Assembly (NCBI RefSeq): GCF_030036535.1
Contig: NZ_CP080389.1
Span: 186,001 to 250,000 of the forward strand
Length of the DNA stretch: 64,000 nucleotides
Source of the DNA: Agrobacterium cucumeris
GTDB taxonomy: Bacteria > Pseudomonadota > Alphaproteobacteria > Rhizobiales > Rhizobiaceae
Reading direction: 5' to 3'
The notes beneath the pieces are model-generated. The model made no database searches. It was not told where the DNA came from and saw only the letters and a list, made by a program, of their open reading frames with translations. Positions 19,440-28,839 of the stretch are shown here, piece after piece (the first letter of the stretch is position 1; every line of letters begins with the position of its first letter). The position numbers and the translations under genes were made by a program.

Positions 19440-21173
19440 ATGGCCCAGAAAACCAACGATCCGATCACCTTCGCTGTCATCAAAAATGCGCTCGACACCA
19501 TCGTCGACGACATGGCCTTCGCCGTCATGCGCACCGCACGCTCCCCGATCGTCCGGGACGTTCTCGATTACTCCGTCACGCTTTGCGACAAGCATGGGCG
19601 CATCCTGTCGCAGGCAAAAACGGTCGCGTTGCATCTTGGCGCCGTGCCGGATGCAATGGACGTCATCATGGCAAAGTACGCCGACAACCTGGCTCCCGGC
19701 GACGTGATCGTTTTCAACGACCCGTATGAAGGGGGCATGCATCTTCCGGACATCTTCATGATCCGGCCCATCTTCCACGCCGATACGCTTCGTGGATTCT
19801 CGGTGGTCATTGCGCATCATTGTGACGTCGGCGGCCGCGTCCCCGGCTCGAATGCAGCGGACTCGACCGAGATCTACCAGGAAGGTCTTCGTATTGCGCC
19901 GATGAAGCTTTACGACAAGGGCGTTCTCAACGATACGCTGATACGCATCATCACCAAGAACGTGCGTCTGCCGGAACTGGTCCTCGGCGACCTCGAAGCG
20001 CAGTTCGCCACCTGCAATCTCGGCGAGCGTGAGTTGCTCCGCCTGATCGAGCGTTATGGTGCGGATGAGCTGGACAGCTATTTCGACGACCTGATCGACT
20101 ACGGCGAGCAGCTCACGCGTGCCGCTATCCGCTCGTGGCCGGATGGCGACTACTATTTCGAGGATTTCATCGACGGCGACGGGTTTTCAACGGACGCAAT
20201 CCCGATCAAGGTCAAGCTCACCGTCAAGGGTGATCACCTCGATGTCGATTTCGCGGGGTCTTCGCCGCAGGTTAAGGGCGCGATCAACTCGACGCTATCC
20301 TTCGTCAAGTCGGCAACTTATCTGTCCGTGCGCTGCGCGCTCGACGCGGAGGTGCCGAACAATGCTGGCGTGTATCGCGCCATCACTATCACCGCGCCGG
20401 GAGGTTCGATCCTCAACCCGCAGATGCCGGCGCCGGTGGCAGCCCGGGCTCTAACCGGCTATCGCGTGGTTGACACCGTCCTGGGAGCGTTGTCGCAGAT
20501 CGCACCCAAAAAGGTCATGGCGGCGGGCGAGGGCGGCAACACAGTTCTGGCCTTCGGCGGCTGGGATAAAGAAACCCGCGAACCATTCGTTCTGGTCGAC
20601 ATGATCAACGGCGCCTGGGGCGGCCGCTGGAACAAGGATGGGGTCGAGGGCGTCACCAACCCCTCGCAGAACATGTCGAACCTGCCGGTGGAAACGCTAG
20701 AGGTCCGTTATCCGCTTATGATGGACGAATACAGCCTGCGCCCCGATTCATGCGGAGCCGGAGAGTATCGCGGGGGCCTCGGCCTGATCCGCACTTACCG
20801 CCTCCTCGCCGAGGAAGCCGTTTTGCAGATTCGCGCGGACCGGCATGATCATGCGCCCTACGGCCTGTTCGGCGGCAAGCCGGCAGCACCTTGCGTCAAT
20901 ATCCTTGATCCGGAGGGCGAAAACACTCGCCTTCCCGCCAAGATCACCCGCACCATCGGCCGCGATGTCGTGATCCGCCACGAACAGGCTGGCGGCGGCG
21001 GCTACGGGGATCCGCTAAAGCGCTCGCTCGAGCTCATCGCCGACGATCTCTCGAATGGCAAAATCACTGCCGCCTTTGCCCGTGAACACCACGGCATCGT
21101 GTTCGAAGAAGACGGTATCACCATCAATGCAGCAGCAACCGGCGCACGACGCGCACAGGAGGCTTTCGCGTGA
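19440..21173 (+). CDS. Hydantoinase/oxoprolinase family protein, B subunit (HyuB-like)
   Basis: Partner of HyuA, 577 aa. It shows PITFAVIKNALDTIVDDMA, FNDPYEGGMHLPDIFM, IAHHCDVGGRVPGSNAADST and the C-terminal GGLGLIRTYRLL and GGGGYGDP segments usual for this subunit. ATG 19440 follows ggaagga; a longer frame from 19200 would overlap HyuA and lacks similarity. Its stop overlaps the next start (GTGA), so HyuA, HyuB and the isomerase-like protein form a coupled unit. Confidence 0.88.
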   Translation: MAQKTNDPITFAVIKNALDTIVDDMAFAVMRTARSPIVRDVLDYSVTLCDKHGRILSQAKTVALHLGAVPDAMDVIMAKYADNLAPGDVIVFNDPYEGGMHLPDIFMIRPIFHADTLRGFSVVIAHHCDVGGRVPGSNAADSTEIYQEGLRIAPMKLYDKGVLNDTLIRIITKNVRLPELVLGDLEAQFATCNLGERELLRLIERYGADELDSYFDDLIDYGEQLTRAAIRSWPDGDYYFEDFIDGDGFSTDAIPIKVKLTVKGDHLDVDFAGSSPQVKGAINSTLSFVKSATYLSVRCALDAEVPNNAGVYRAITITAPGGSILNPQMPAPVAARALTGYRVVDTVLGALSQIAPKKVMAAGEGGNTVLAFGGWDKETREPFVLVDMINGAWGGRWNKDGVEGVTNPSQNMSNLPVETLEVRYPLMMDEYSLRPDSCGAGEYRGGLGLIRTYRLLAEEAVLQIRADRHDHAPYGLFGGKPAAPCVNILDPEGENTRLPAKITRTIGRDVVIRHEQAGGGGYGDPLKRSLELIADDLSNGKITAAFAREHHGIVFEEDGITINAAATGARRAQEAFA

Positions 21174-22006
21174 CCCAGTACGATCTTACGCGCTTTGCGA
21201 TCAATCAGATCACGACCCCCACATGGACCATGCCTCAGGCGATCGAAGGCTATTCGCGCCAAGGAATCAGAGGTATAGCGGTGTGGCGGAACTTCCTCGA
21301 CGATTATGGCGTCGAACAAACCGCCAAGCACCTGCGCGACGCACAGATGTGGGTTGCTTCGCTCTGCACGAGTGCATGGGTCAGCGAAACCGATCCGGCA
21401 GCTTACCGAGCCAAGATCGATGAGAACCGCCGGATCATCGACCAGGCGGCTGCCATCGGCGCCCCCTGCGTCGTCATGGTAATCGGCGGCTTGCCGCAGG
21501 GTGACAAAGACTTGCCCGCCCAGCGCAGGCGCATTCACGATGCTTTTGCCGAACTCGCGCCTTACGCGGCGGCCTCAGGGGTAAAACTCGGACTTGAGCC
21601 GCTGCATCCGATGTATTGTGGCGATCGCAGCGCACTCAACCTGATCACGGATGCCAATGATCTTATCGACGAGTTAGGTGACAAAGCTGCCAGCCTGGTC
21701 GCGGACGTCTATCATTGCTGGTGGGACCCCGCATTTGAGCGAGAGCTTCGCCGTGCCGGGAAAGACCGCATCCACACGTTCCACTATTGCGACTGGCTAG
21801 TCCCGACGCGGAACCTCCGTGATCGTGGCATGGTGGGCGATGGGGTGATTGATTTCGCTACCATTCGGGGATGGCTTGATGACATCGGTTACGACGGTCC
21901 GTTCGAGCTGGAACTTTTCTCTGAACTGGACTGGTGGGAACGGGATCCAGAAGAGACTGTGCGTATCGCCATCGAGCGTTGTGGCCCATTCGTAGGCCCG
22001 CGCTAA
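21170..22006 (+). CDS. Sugar phosphate isomerase/epimerase-like TIM-barrel protein, 278 aa
   Basis: Xylose-isomerase-like (AP endonuclease family 2) barrel. Possible metal ligands are Glu in GVKLGLEPLHPMY, Asp/His in SLVADVYHCWWDP, His in IHTFHYCDW and the final Glu in GPFELELFSELDW. It starts with GTG overlapping the hyuB stop. In this operon it may isomerise or hydrolyse a product of the ATP-dependent ring-opening step; that is inference from position only. Confidence 0.72.
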   Translation: MTQYDLTRFAINQITTPTWTMPQAIEGYSRQGIRGIAVWRNFLDDYGVEQTAKHLRDAQMWVASLCTSAWVSETDPAAYRAKIDENRRIIDQAAAIGAPCVVMVIGGLPQGDKDLPAQRRRIHDAFAELAPYAAASGVKLGLEPLHPMYCGDRSALNLITDANDLIDELGDKAASLVADVYHCWWDPAFERELRRAGKDRIHTFHYCDWLVPTRNLRDRGMVGDGVIDFATIRGWLDDIGYDGPFELELFSELDWWERDPEETVRIAIERCGPFVGPR

Positions 22007-22086
22007 TATCGCGTCTGGCCCGCGAGCTTGTGGGTCGGACGTTCCCTAACCGCCTGTTGGATCAGGCTTCGATTCAGGAGACCCTG

Positions 22087-22854
22087 ATGACAGACCAAAG
22101 CTTCATTTCGATACGAAACCTGCAAAAAAGCTATGCGCAGGGACAGATTAAAGTCCTGAATGGCTTGAACCTCGACATGCAGAAAACTGACCGCTTGCTT
22201 GTAATCGGTCCCAGCGGCGGAGGAAAAAGTACGCTTCTCCGCTGCGTCATGGGGCTCGAGGATGTCCAGGGCGGTGAGATCAAAGTCGACGGCAAAAACT
22301 ATATCGCCGGCGCGCCGAAAAAAACGACCATTAACGCCGAAATGCAAAAGCAGATCGGCATGGTTTTTCAGAGTTACACGCTCTTTCCTCACCTCACCGT
22401 GCTTGGTAACCTCACTCTTGCGCCCGTTAGGTCACGTGGCGTGAGGCGTGATGAGGCAGAAGCGCGCGCACTCGAATTGCTCAACCGGTTTGGGCTCAAG
22501 GCCAAGGCCAAGGCCTATCCGGCTGCTCTTTCCGGCGGTCAAAAACAGCGCGTCGCGATCGCAAGGGCGTTGATGCTCGACCCGAAACTGATGCTGTTCG
22601 ATGAAGTGACATCGGCACTCGATCCGGAACTCGTGAACGAAGTGATTAGCATGGTGACCGAGCTCGCGGACGGCGGCATGCCGATGATGATTGTCACGCA
22701 CGATATGTGGTTCGCAAAGAAGATCGCAACTAGAGTGGTCTTCTGCGATGGCGGTGTCGTTGCCGATGACGCTCCACCTGACGAATTCTTCCGTGCGCCG
22801 AAGACCGCCAGGGCGCGTGACTTCATCCACAACGTGCTGCATGCAGATCGCTGA
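22087..22854 (+). CDS. Polar amino-acid ABC transporter ATP-binding protein
   Basis: A GlnQ/HisP-type ATPase of 255 aa. Walker A GPSGGGKSTLLRC, Q-loop GMVFQSYTLFPHLTV, signature LSGGQKQRVAIARAL, Walker B KLMLFDEVTSALD and MMIVTHDMWFAKKIA are all present. ATG 22087 follows caggagacc; the frame is open further upstream into the preceding gene. Two permeases follow within 16 and 4 bp. The matching binding protein is probably the one at 25353, separated by an SDR gene. Confidence 0.88.
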   Translation: MTDQSFISIRNLQKSYAQGQIKVLNGLNLDMQKTDRLLVIGPSGGGKSTLLRCVMGLEDVQGGEIKVDGKNYIAGAPKKTTINAEMQKQIGMVFQSYTLFPHLTVLGNLTLAPVRSRGVRRDEAEARALELLNRFGLKAKAKAYPAALSGGQKQRVAIARALMLDPKLMLFDEVTSALDPELVNEVISMVTELADGGMPMMIVTHDMWFAKKIATRVVFCDGGVVADDAPPDEFFRAPKTARARDFIHNVLHADR

Positions 22855-22869
22855 GATGGACGAACGACC

Positions 22870-23538
22870 ATGCAAAACATCGATTTCTTTTTCGTCCTCA
22901 ATGCCTGGCCCGCGCTTCTGGAGGGATTAAAAATCACCCTCCAGCTCACGGTGTGGGCAAACATCATCGGGCTTGTTGCCGGGTTTCCTCTAGCCCTGCT
23001 CTCGAATGCCCGCATCGCACCGATACGGTGGATCGCGCGCTTCTATATCGACCTGTTTCGGTGTACGCCCGTCCTCGTTCAGGTCGTGTGGTTCTTCTTC
23101 TGTATACCGATGATCTTCGAGGTGTGGTGGTCGCCGGTATTCATGGGGGTCCTCATCCTCGGAATGAACCAGACGGCGTTCAACGGTGAAGCATTCAGGG
23201 CTGCCATCCAATCCATTCCCGCAGCGCAAAGGGATGCTGGTGTCGCACTTGGCCTCGGCCGTTGGAACTACACCAGATACATCGTGCTACCCCAGGCAAT
23301 CAGGACTGCGACGCCGGTCCTGATCACAAATGCGATTGGTATCTTTCAGCAAAGCTCGCTTGTTGCACTCGTGGGTGTTGCCGACCTGATGTATCAGGGC
23401 AAGCAGCTCTCGACCCAGACCTACCGCCCAATCGAGACGTTTACCTTCCTCGCGGCGTTTTATCTGGTTGTCGCGATCCCCTTTGGTCGTCTAGCCGCGT
23501 TCTTTGAACACCGGCTGGAGCGTATGAACAAGGTGTAA
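22870..23538 (+). CDS. Amino-acid ABC transporter permease 1
   Basis: HisM/GlnP-type membrane protein of 222 aa with about five hydrophobic segments. Signature pieces are LEGLKITLQLTVWANIIGL, FYIDLFRCTPVLVQVVWFFF and the loop AAIQSIPAAQRDAGVALGLGRWNYTRYIVLPQA (quoted in part). It pairs with the permease directly downstream to form the heterodimeric channel. Confidence 0.87.
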   Translation: MQNIDFFFVLNAWPALLEGLKITLQLTVWANIIGLVAGFPLALLSNARIAPIRWIARFYIDLFRCTPVLVQVVWFFFCIPMIFEVWWSPVFMGVLILGMNQTAFNGEAFRAAIQSIPAAQRDAGVALGLGRWNYTRYIVLPQAIRTATPVLITNAIGIFQQSSLVALVGVADLMYQGKQLSTQTYRPIETFTFLAAFYLVVAIPFGRLAAFFEHRLERMNKV

Positions 23539-23542
23539 GATC

Positions 23543-24211
23543 ATGCAAGATCTCGATTTCTCTGTTGTTCTGCAATACGGTCCGGCGTTGCTCAAAGGGC
23601 TCGTTCTGACCCTCCAGATTACGGTGCTTTGCGGACTGGCAAGCGTTGTGTTCGGCTTTCTCATCGGTGTTGGACGCAAGTCCAACGTTCGACCGGTCCG
23701 CTGGGCCTGCTCTCTCTATGTCGAGGTGCTGCGCGGTACGCCGGTCCTGATTACCTTGTTCTGGGTCTTCTTCTGTTTCCCGATCATTCTCGACGTTGAG
23801 CTCAGTCCCTTCATCTCGGCCGTGATTGCCCTGACACTCTATACATCGGCGATCACCAGCGAGTCCTTTCGGGCTGCCTTGGGATCGATCGGGCAAGATC
23901 AGCACGATGCTTGCAAAGCGCTTGGTCTGAGCCGTTTTTCGAAGATGATGTATGTGGTCGCGCCACAGACAATCGTACGCGCCATTCCCAACCTGATGTC
24001 GAACCTGGTGAGCCTGTTCAAGGAGAGTGCGCTCGTTTCGGCAGTCGGCGTGGTCGAACTTATGTACACGGCTCAAAACATATCGAACGTGACTGCGAGA
24101 CCTGTCGAGGTACTGACCACCGCGGCTCTCGTCTACTTTGTTATCGGCTGGGTGCTCACGCGACTGGTCAATGCCGCGGAAACGCGCCTGCTCGTCAAAA
24201 TGGCAGTGTGA
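23543..24211 (+). CDS. Amino-acid ABC transporter permease 2
   Basis: Also 222 aa and similar in layout to its upstream neighbour, so the two probably arose by duplication: LLKGLVLTLQITVLCGLAS, EVLRGTPVLITLFWVFF and SIGQDQHDACKALGLSRFSK. It begins 4 bp after the preceding stop. An 85-bp gap with a small tcacgc/gcgtga hairpin (24252-24266) separates it from the SDR gene. Confidence 0.87.
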   Translation: MQDLDFSVVLQYGPALLKGLVLTLQITVLCGLASVVFGFLIGVGRKSNVRPVRWACSLYVEVLRGTPVLITLFWVFFCFPIILDVELSPFISAVIALTLYTSAITSESFRAALGSIGQDQHDACKALGLSRFSKMMYVVAPQTIVRAIPNLMSNLVSLFKESALVSAVGVVELMYTAQNISNVTARPVEVLTTAALVYFVIGWVLTRLVNAAETRLLVKMAV

Positions 24212-24296
24212 ACCCTCAAGGCAAACGGGCCCTCCGTTAAGCCACCCACCTTCACGCATAGCGTGACATGAAAAAAGATTTTTAAGGAGATCAGCA

Positions 24297-25091
24297 ATGG
24301 CAAGTACAAATGAACAAACCTCTTCGCCGCTCGCGGTTGTCACCGGCGGCGCAAGCGGGATTGGCGAGGCCAGTGTGCGCGGCTTCGTGTCTGCCGGCTG
24401 GCGGGTTGTTATCGCAGACATCAACGACGAACGGGGAAAGGCAATCGCTGCCGAATTGGGTGCCGCGGTCAGCTACCGTCATCTTGATGTGTCCGACGAG
24501 CAGGCGGTGAGGCAATTCAAAGAGGCGGTCTATGCAGAGCATGGACTTGTGTCGGCACTTGTGAACTCTGGCGGCATTTTGCAGAACGCCACCAAGGTGA
24601 CGAAGATGCCGGTCGAAGAGTTCGATCGCATCATCGACGTCAACCTTCGCGGAACGATGCTCACTGCGCGCGCCTTCGGCGAAGAGATGGCGCAATCGGG
24701 CGGCGGATCGATTGTGAACCTCTGCTCGCTGACCACTTTCCAGCCCTGGCCACAGCCGGCATATGCCATGAGCAAGTCGGCGCTGAAGATGCTGACCGAA
24801 ATCATGGCCGCCGAACTTGGTCCGCAGGGTGTCCGTGTCAATGCGGTAGCGCCTGGATATACGATGACCGAAGCGATGAAGAGCCGCATCGATCGCGGCG
24901 AACGCGACCCCTCTGTTGTCATTTCCAGGTCCGCGCTGCGACGGTTCGTCGAGCCGAGGGAGGTTGCAGATGCAATCCTCTTCCTGTGCTCTCCGTCCGC
25001 GTCCGCCATCACTGGGATCACCATGCCGATCGATGCGGGCTGGCTGGTCTATACGTCCTATATGAGCGCGGCCGCGCGACCAGCGGACTAA
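24297..25091 (+). CDS. Short-chain dehydrogenase/reductase, 264 aa
   Basis: Classical SDR using NAD(P)H. The cofactor motif TGGASGIG is near residue 17 and the catalytic YAMSK (Tyr/Lys) is near residue 153, with serine in VNLCSLT. LVNSGGI replaces the usual NNAG. VIADIND after the second strand has an acidic residue, which suggests NAD(H). aaggagatcagca precedes ATG 24297. It sits between the ABC permeases and their probable binding protein, so it may oxidise an imported hydroxy compound. Confidence 0.83.
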   Translation: MASTNEQTSSPLAVVTGGASGIGEASVRGFVSAGWRVVIADINDERGKAIAAELGAAVSYRHLDVSDEQAVRQFKEAVYAEHGLVSALVNSGGILQNATKVTKMPVEEFDRIIDVNLRGTMLTARAFGEEMAQSGGGSIVNLCSLTTFQPWPQPAYAMSKSALKMLTEIMAAELGPQGVRVNAVAPGYTMTEAMKSRIDRGERDPSVVISRSALRRFVEPREVADAILFLCSPSASAITGITMPIDAGWLVYTSYMSAAARPAD

Positions 25092-25195
25092 CACAGCAGG
25101 TAGCAACCGGCGTCCCGACACATCACGGGAGCCGGCCGGGTCTCTAGTGCAGAGCATTGCACGGAAAAAATTCTGCCCGCAACACCTAAAGGGCT

Positions 25196-25207
25196 ATTGT
25201 CGACAAT
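25196..25207. promoter_or_regulatory. Candidate GntR/FCD operator attgtcgacaat (site 1)
   Basis: The perfect 12-bp palindrome lies about 146 bp before the binding-protein start. Its flank ggctattgtcgacaat matches the left arm and centre of the longer palindrome at 28840-28865 beside the GntR gene. TTGTCGACAA-like palindromes suit FadR/FCD-type GntR proteins. I infer binding by the regulator encoded at 28085-28759. Confidence 0.6.
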
Positions 25208-25352
25208 TGCAATCGGTGCCAAGATCGCTTTTAGCCAGGCCGAGCGCCGATTGGACACGATAGAAAGGAAACCAACCCAGCAGAACCCACCGAACAGATG
25301 CATGCGAATAAAAGCAATCAACGGAACAGCAGCAACAATTGGGAGTGTTAAA

Positions 25353-26180
25353 ATGAAACTTACGAAGCTCATCACCGGGTTGATCCTCGGCGCAACAGTT
25401 CTCGCTGGAGCAGGTCAGGCCAATGCCCAGTCTGCCGAAGGTTACTGGCAGGAAATCCAGAAGCGCGGAACGCTCCGTTGCGGCGCGGCAGTCGCGCCCC
25501 CGCACGTTATTCGCGATCCTCAAAGCGGCGAATACAGCGGTACATTCGTCGACCTCTGCAAGAAGTTTGCTCAGGACGCCCTTGGCGTAAAAGCTGAAAT
25601 CGTCGACACGACCTGGGACAACATCGTTGCCGGCTTGCAGGCCAATCGCTGGGACCTGTCCATGGCTTTGAACCAGAATCCCAAGCGGGCTATGGCGATC
25701 GCCTTCAGTCAGCCGGTCGTTCAGTACGAAGTTTCCGGCGTTTACGACAAGGCAAATCCGAAGTTTTCCACGGCACCGAAGTCTATCGCAGATCTCGACG
25801 TCGCCGGCGTGACGATCATCATCATGTCGGGCACGGCAATCGACGGAACACTTACGCGCCAGATCAAGAATGCAACGATCCTGCGCCTGCCCGATATCGA
25901 CGCCACTCGCCTGGCGCTCTCTTCACGGAGAGGCGACATCCTCGTCGATGACAGCGACAGCAACACGCTGTTTTCAGCGACGGGCAAGGATCGCTGGGTG
26001 ACGCTTAACCCCGAGCCTGCTATCTCGAAGCAGGGCATCGCGTTTGGCCTGCGTCGTGATGCTTCGTATTCGGATATCCAGTCGCTGAACTTCTTCATCC
26101 AGGAGCAGACCGCGATCGGCGAAGTCGACCGCATCGCGAGCGGATACATCGACAAGCTCGCGGGCGAAATCAAGAAATAG
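25353..26180 (+). CDS. Amino-acid ABC transporter substrate-binding protein
   Basis: Periplasmic binding protein of 275 aa. A Sec signal peptide (KLTKLITGLILGATVLAGAG, cleavage near QANAQ) precedes a HisJ/GlnH-like domain with RGTLRCGAAVAPPHVI and TWDNIVAGLQANRWDLSMAL. ATG 25353 was chosen because of the signal peptide and gggagtg upstream; the open frame extends left without similarity. It probably serves the ATPase/permeases at 22087-24211. The ligand is unknown. Confidence 0.85.
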   Translation: MKLTKLITGLILGATVLAGAGQANAQSAEGYWQEIQKRGTLRCGAAVAPPHVIRDPQSGEYSGTFVDLCKKFAQDALGVKAEIVDTTWDNIVAGLQANRWDLSMALNQNPKRAMAIAFSQPVVQYEVSGVYDKANPKFSTAPKSIADLDVAGVTIIIMSGTAIDGTLTRQIKNATILRLPDIDATRLALSSRRGDILVDDSDSNTLFSATGKDRWVTLNPEPAISKQGIAFGLRRDASYSDIQSLNFFIQEQTAIGEVDRIASGYIDKLAGEIKK

Positions 26181-26287
26181 CGACAGTCTGGCGAGGCGCT
26201 GCAATCTGCGGCGTCTCGCCAATACCGTTCCGACGAATAGTGAATGCAACCCATCGCTCTCGAAGATGGCGGGGAGGGGTGCTTCGA

Positions 26288-28027
26288 ATGGAGAACATGA
26301 TGACCGTCGACAAAAAACCTCTCCGTAGCGAGGCATGGTTCAAGCGCATTGACAATACCGGGTATGAGCACCGCACCCACCTCAAGGCGCGTGGTGCGCT
26401 ACCAGATATGTTCGAGGGCAAACCCGTAATCGGCATTGCCAACTCGGCATCCGATCTGGTCCCCTGCAACGCCCATCTCACGGAACTGGCGGAATGGGTT
26501 GCTCGCGGTGTGCTCGAAGCTGGCGGCTTCCCGCTTGTGTTTTCCACTATGTCGATCGGCGACTCCATCATGCGTCCGAGCGGAATGCTTTTCCGCAATA
26601 TGATGAGTATGGAGCTCGAGGCGACACTTCGCGCAAACCCGCTCGACGGCGTGGTTTTGCTAACAGGATGCGACAATACGGCGCCCGCCTACATGATGGG
26701 GGCAGCCAGCGTCGATCTCCCGACCATCGTCGTGCACGGTGGGACGATGCTGAGCGGTCGCGTTGGGATGCGGCAGGTAGGTTCGGGTTCCGACATTTTT
26801 CGTATGCACGGCGAATACAAGGCAGGGCGTATGACGAAGGACGCTTTCCTTGCGTCGGAATACGGAATGTCGCGCAGTAACGGCGCCTGTAACACGATGG
26901 GGACGGCAACGACGATGGGCTGTATCGCAGAAGCCCTCGGCCTCAGTCTCACGGGATCTGCTGCCATTCCCGCGGTTGATGGGCGTCGGAAGGGCTCCGC
27001 GCAGTTGTCTGGTCGGCGAATCGTCGAGATGGTCAGAGAAGATCTGGCGTTCTCTAAGATCGTCGATCGATCGGCGCTTGAGAATGCAATCCGAGTCAAC
27101 GCTGCCCTCGGCGGGAGCACGAATGCAATCATTCATTTGCTGGCTTTGGCGGGGCGCCTGGAGATTGAACTGACCCTTGCCGACTTCGAAGAAAACAGCC
27201 GGTCAATCCCGCTTCTTGCCAACATCCTTCCGAACGGCAAGTACCTCGTCGAGGAATTCTTCTCCGCGGGTGGATTGCCGGCCGTCATGGCATCGCTTGG
27301 GGAGAGGCTCAACCTTGATGCGCGTACCGCAGGCGGAACGACGCTGCGGGAGGAACTCGCTGGCGTCGAAAGCCTTGACCACGACGTCATCGCGCCGTTC
27401 GACAAACCGATCAAGCCGCAGAACGCGCTGCGCATCATCAGGGGCAACATTGCACCAAACGGTGCTGTGATGAAACCATCAGCCGCAAGTCCGCACCTGA
27501 TGAAACATACGGGCCGTGCCGTCGTGTTCGAATCCGTGGAAGATCTCGACAAGCGCATCGATGATCCGTCTCTGAATATCGACGAGACCTGCGTACTCGT
27601 TCTGAAGGGGATTGGCCCCAGAGGTTATCCGGGCATGCCGGAACTTGGAAATATCCGTTTGCCCAAGCATATTCTCGAAAAGGGCGTCACCGATATGGTC
27701 AGGATTTCGGACGGCCGCATGAGTGGCACGGCTTATGGTACGGTCGTGCTTCACGTTGCGCCCGAATCCTCGATCGGTGGTCCGCTGGCTCTGATCCGTG
27801 ATGGTGACCTGATTTCGCTGGACGTCGAGGCGGGCACATTGTCGGTCAATCTCACCGATGACGAACTTGAACTGCGGCGGTCGCAAGCCTCCTTTGCGCC
27901 CATCAGCCATAAGCGCGGTTACGAGCGCCTCTTTGTTGAGCATGTCTTGCAGGCTGATAAGGGGCTCGATTTTGATTTCCTGGTGGGGCGAAGCGGGAAC
28001 GAAGCTCCGACGAGACGACCGTTCTAA
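26288..28027 (+). CDS. IlvD/Edd-family dehydratase (sugar-acid or dihydroxy-acid type), 579 aa
   Basis: Iron-sulfur dehydratase removing water from a 2,3-dihydroxy acid to give a 2-oxo acid. Visible family motifs: IGIANSASDLVPCNAHL, LLTGCDNTAPAYMMGA with a cluster cysteine, SRSNGACNTMGTATTM with a second cysteine, ALGGSTNAIIHLLA and VRISDGRMSGTAYGTVVLHVAPES. It differs from true IlvD by sugar-acid-type spacing, so I favour an aldonate or hydroxy-acid substrate. Start options are ATG 26288 (used) or 26297/26300. It follows the binding protein by 107 bp and probably shares the promoter carrying operator site 1. Confidence 0.83.
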   Translation: MENMMTVDKKPLRSEAWFKRIDNTGYEHRTHLKARGALPDMFEGKPVIGIANSASDLVPCNAHLTELAEWVARGVLEAGGFPLVFSTMSIGDSIMRPSGMLFRNMMSMELEATLRANPLDGVVLLTGCDNTAPAYMMGAASVDLPTIVVHGGTMLSGRVGMRQVGSGSDIFRMHGEYKAGRMTKDAFLASEYGMSRSNGACNTMGTATTMGCIAEALGLSLTGSAAIPAVDGRRKGSAQLSGRRIVEMVREDLAFSKIVDRSALENAIRVNAALGGSTNAIIHLLALAGRLEIELTLADFEENSRSIPLLANILPNGKYLVEEFFSAGGLPAVMASLGERLNLDARTAGGTTLREELAGVESLDHDVIAPFDKPIKPQNALRIIRGNIAPNGAVMKPSAASPHLMKHTGRAVVFESVEDLDKRIDDPSLNIDETCVLVLKGIGPRGYPGMPELGNIRLPKHILEKGVTDMVRISDGRMSGTAYGTVVLHVAPESSIGGPLALIRDGDLISLDVEAGTLSVNLTDDELELRRSQASFAPISHKRGYERLFVEHVLQADKGLDFDFLVGRSGNEAPTRRPF

Positions 28028-28047
28028 TCCTGATCACTATTAAGCAG

Positions 28048-28081
28048 CGCCGCTACTCCCGCGCGTCCGGGAATAGCGGCG
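28048..28081. terminator. Hairpin between convergent dehydratase and GntR genes
   Basis: cgccgctactccc (28048-28060) pairs with gggaatagcggcg (28069-28081) with one mismatch and an 8-nt loop, between two converging genes. It probably terminates transcription from one or both sides. Confidence 0.6.
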
Positions 28082-28084
28082 TTC

Positions 28085-28759
28085 TCAGTCGCCGTCGGGA
28101 CGTGATAACGAACCGGTGAGCTTTTGACCTTCTGTAATGTTGTGTTGCTCAGCCAACGTCCCAGCAAGAACCGAATCCCGTTCACGGATAGCATTCCAGA
28201 TCGGTTCATGCTGGACGATAATCTCCAAGGGATCTTCTATCAGAAGATTGCTTGATCGGATGAACACGCGGATTTGCTGCTCTATCAGCTTATATTGTTG
28301 TTTTAGGCGGCTATGCCCGGACTCGTCGATGATCGATTTGTGAAAACCGAAATCGGCCTCAGCAATTGTTTCAGAGCTCTCCGTCACTGTATTTTTCAGC
28401 CGGTCAAATGCGGCCTCAATACGCGACATCGCCTCATTGTCGGCATTGGTCGCAGCAAACTGTGCCGCCAGACGTTCGATAGCACCTCGTAGCGTGTAGA
28501 GCTCCCAAACATCCTGATGGGTGAGTTCAACGACCGTCCAACCCGTGTAGGGAACGAGACTGACGAGCCCTTCTTTTCCAAGCTGATGCAGCGCCGTGCG
28601 GACAGTGGCACGGGAAAGACCCATGCCCTCCGAAAGCTGGACCTCTGTCAAGCGCGATCCCGGTCGGATCGATCCGTCCACGATTTGGGATCTCAATACG
28701 CCAAGCGCTCGCACGTCCGCTGGCATTTTTTCGATTTTTGGTAGCTTCATTTGCGTCAT
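28085..28759 (-). CDS. GntR-family regulator with FCD domain, 224 aa
   Basis: The winged HTH occupies residues about 12-75 (LRSQIVDGSIRPGSRLTEVQL, MGLSRATVRTALHQLGKEGL), followed by the all-helical FCD ligand domain (ELYTLRGAIERLAA, DFGFHKSIIDESGHSRL, HEPIWNAIRERD) with histidines that usually hold a metal. FCD proteins bind small organic acids. It is divergent from the kinase/enolase operon, with the 26-bp palindrome between them, and convergent to the dehydratase. It is the likely regulator of both operons and of itself. Confidence 0.87.
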   Translation of the reverse strand: MTQMKLPKIEKMPADVRALGVLRSQIVDGSIRPGSRLTEVQLSEGMGLSRATVRTALHQLGKEGLVSLVPYTGWTVVELTHQDVWELYTLRGAIERLAAQFAATNADNEAMSRIEAAFDRLKNTVTESSETIAEADFGFHKSIIDESGHSRLKQQYKLIEQQIRVFIRSSNLLIEDPLEIIVQHEPIWNAIRERDSVLAGTLAEQHNITEGQKLTGSLSRPDGD

Positions 28760-28839
28760 CGTCGGCCCACAGTTGCTTGAAATTCAACATTAACGCTCCC
28801 CCAAGGGGCGAACAAGAGAACTATATCGAATTCCCGCGC

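Noticed and set aside
24252..24266. Small hairpin tcacgc/gcgtga before the SDR gene
   Set aside because: Only 6 bp of stem; too weak to call a terminator, so it is mentioned in the permease entry only.
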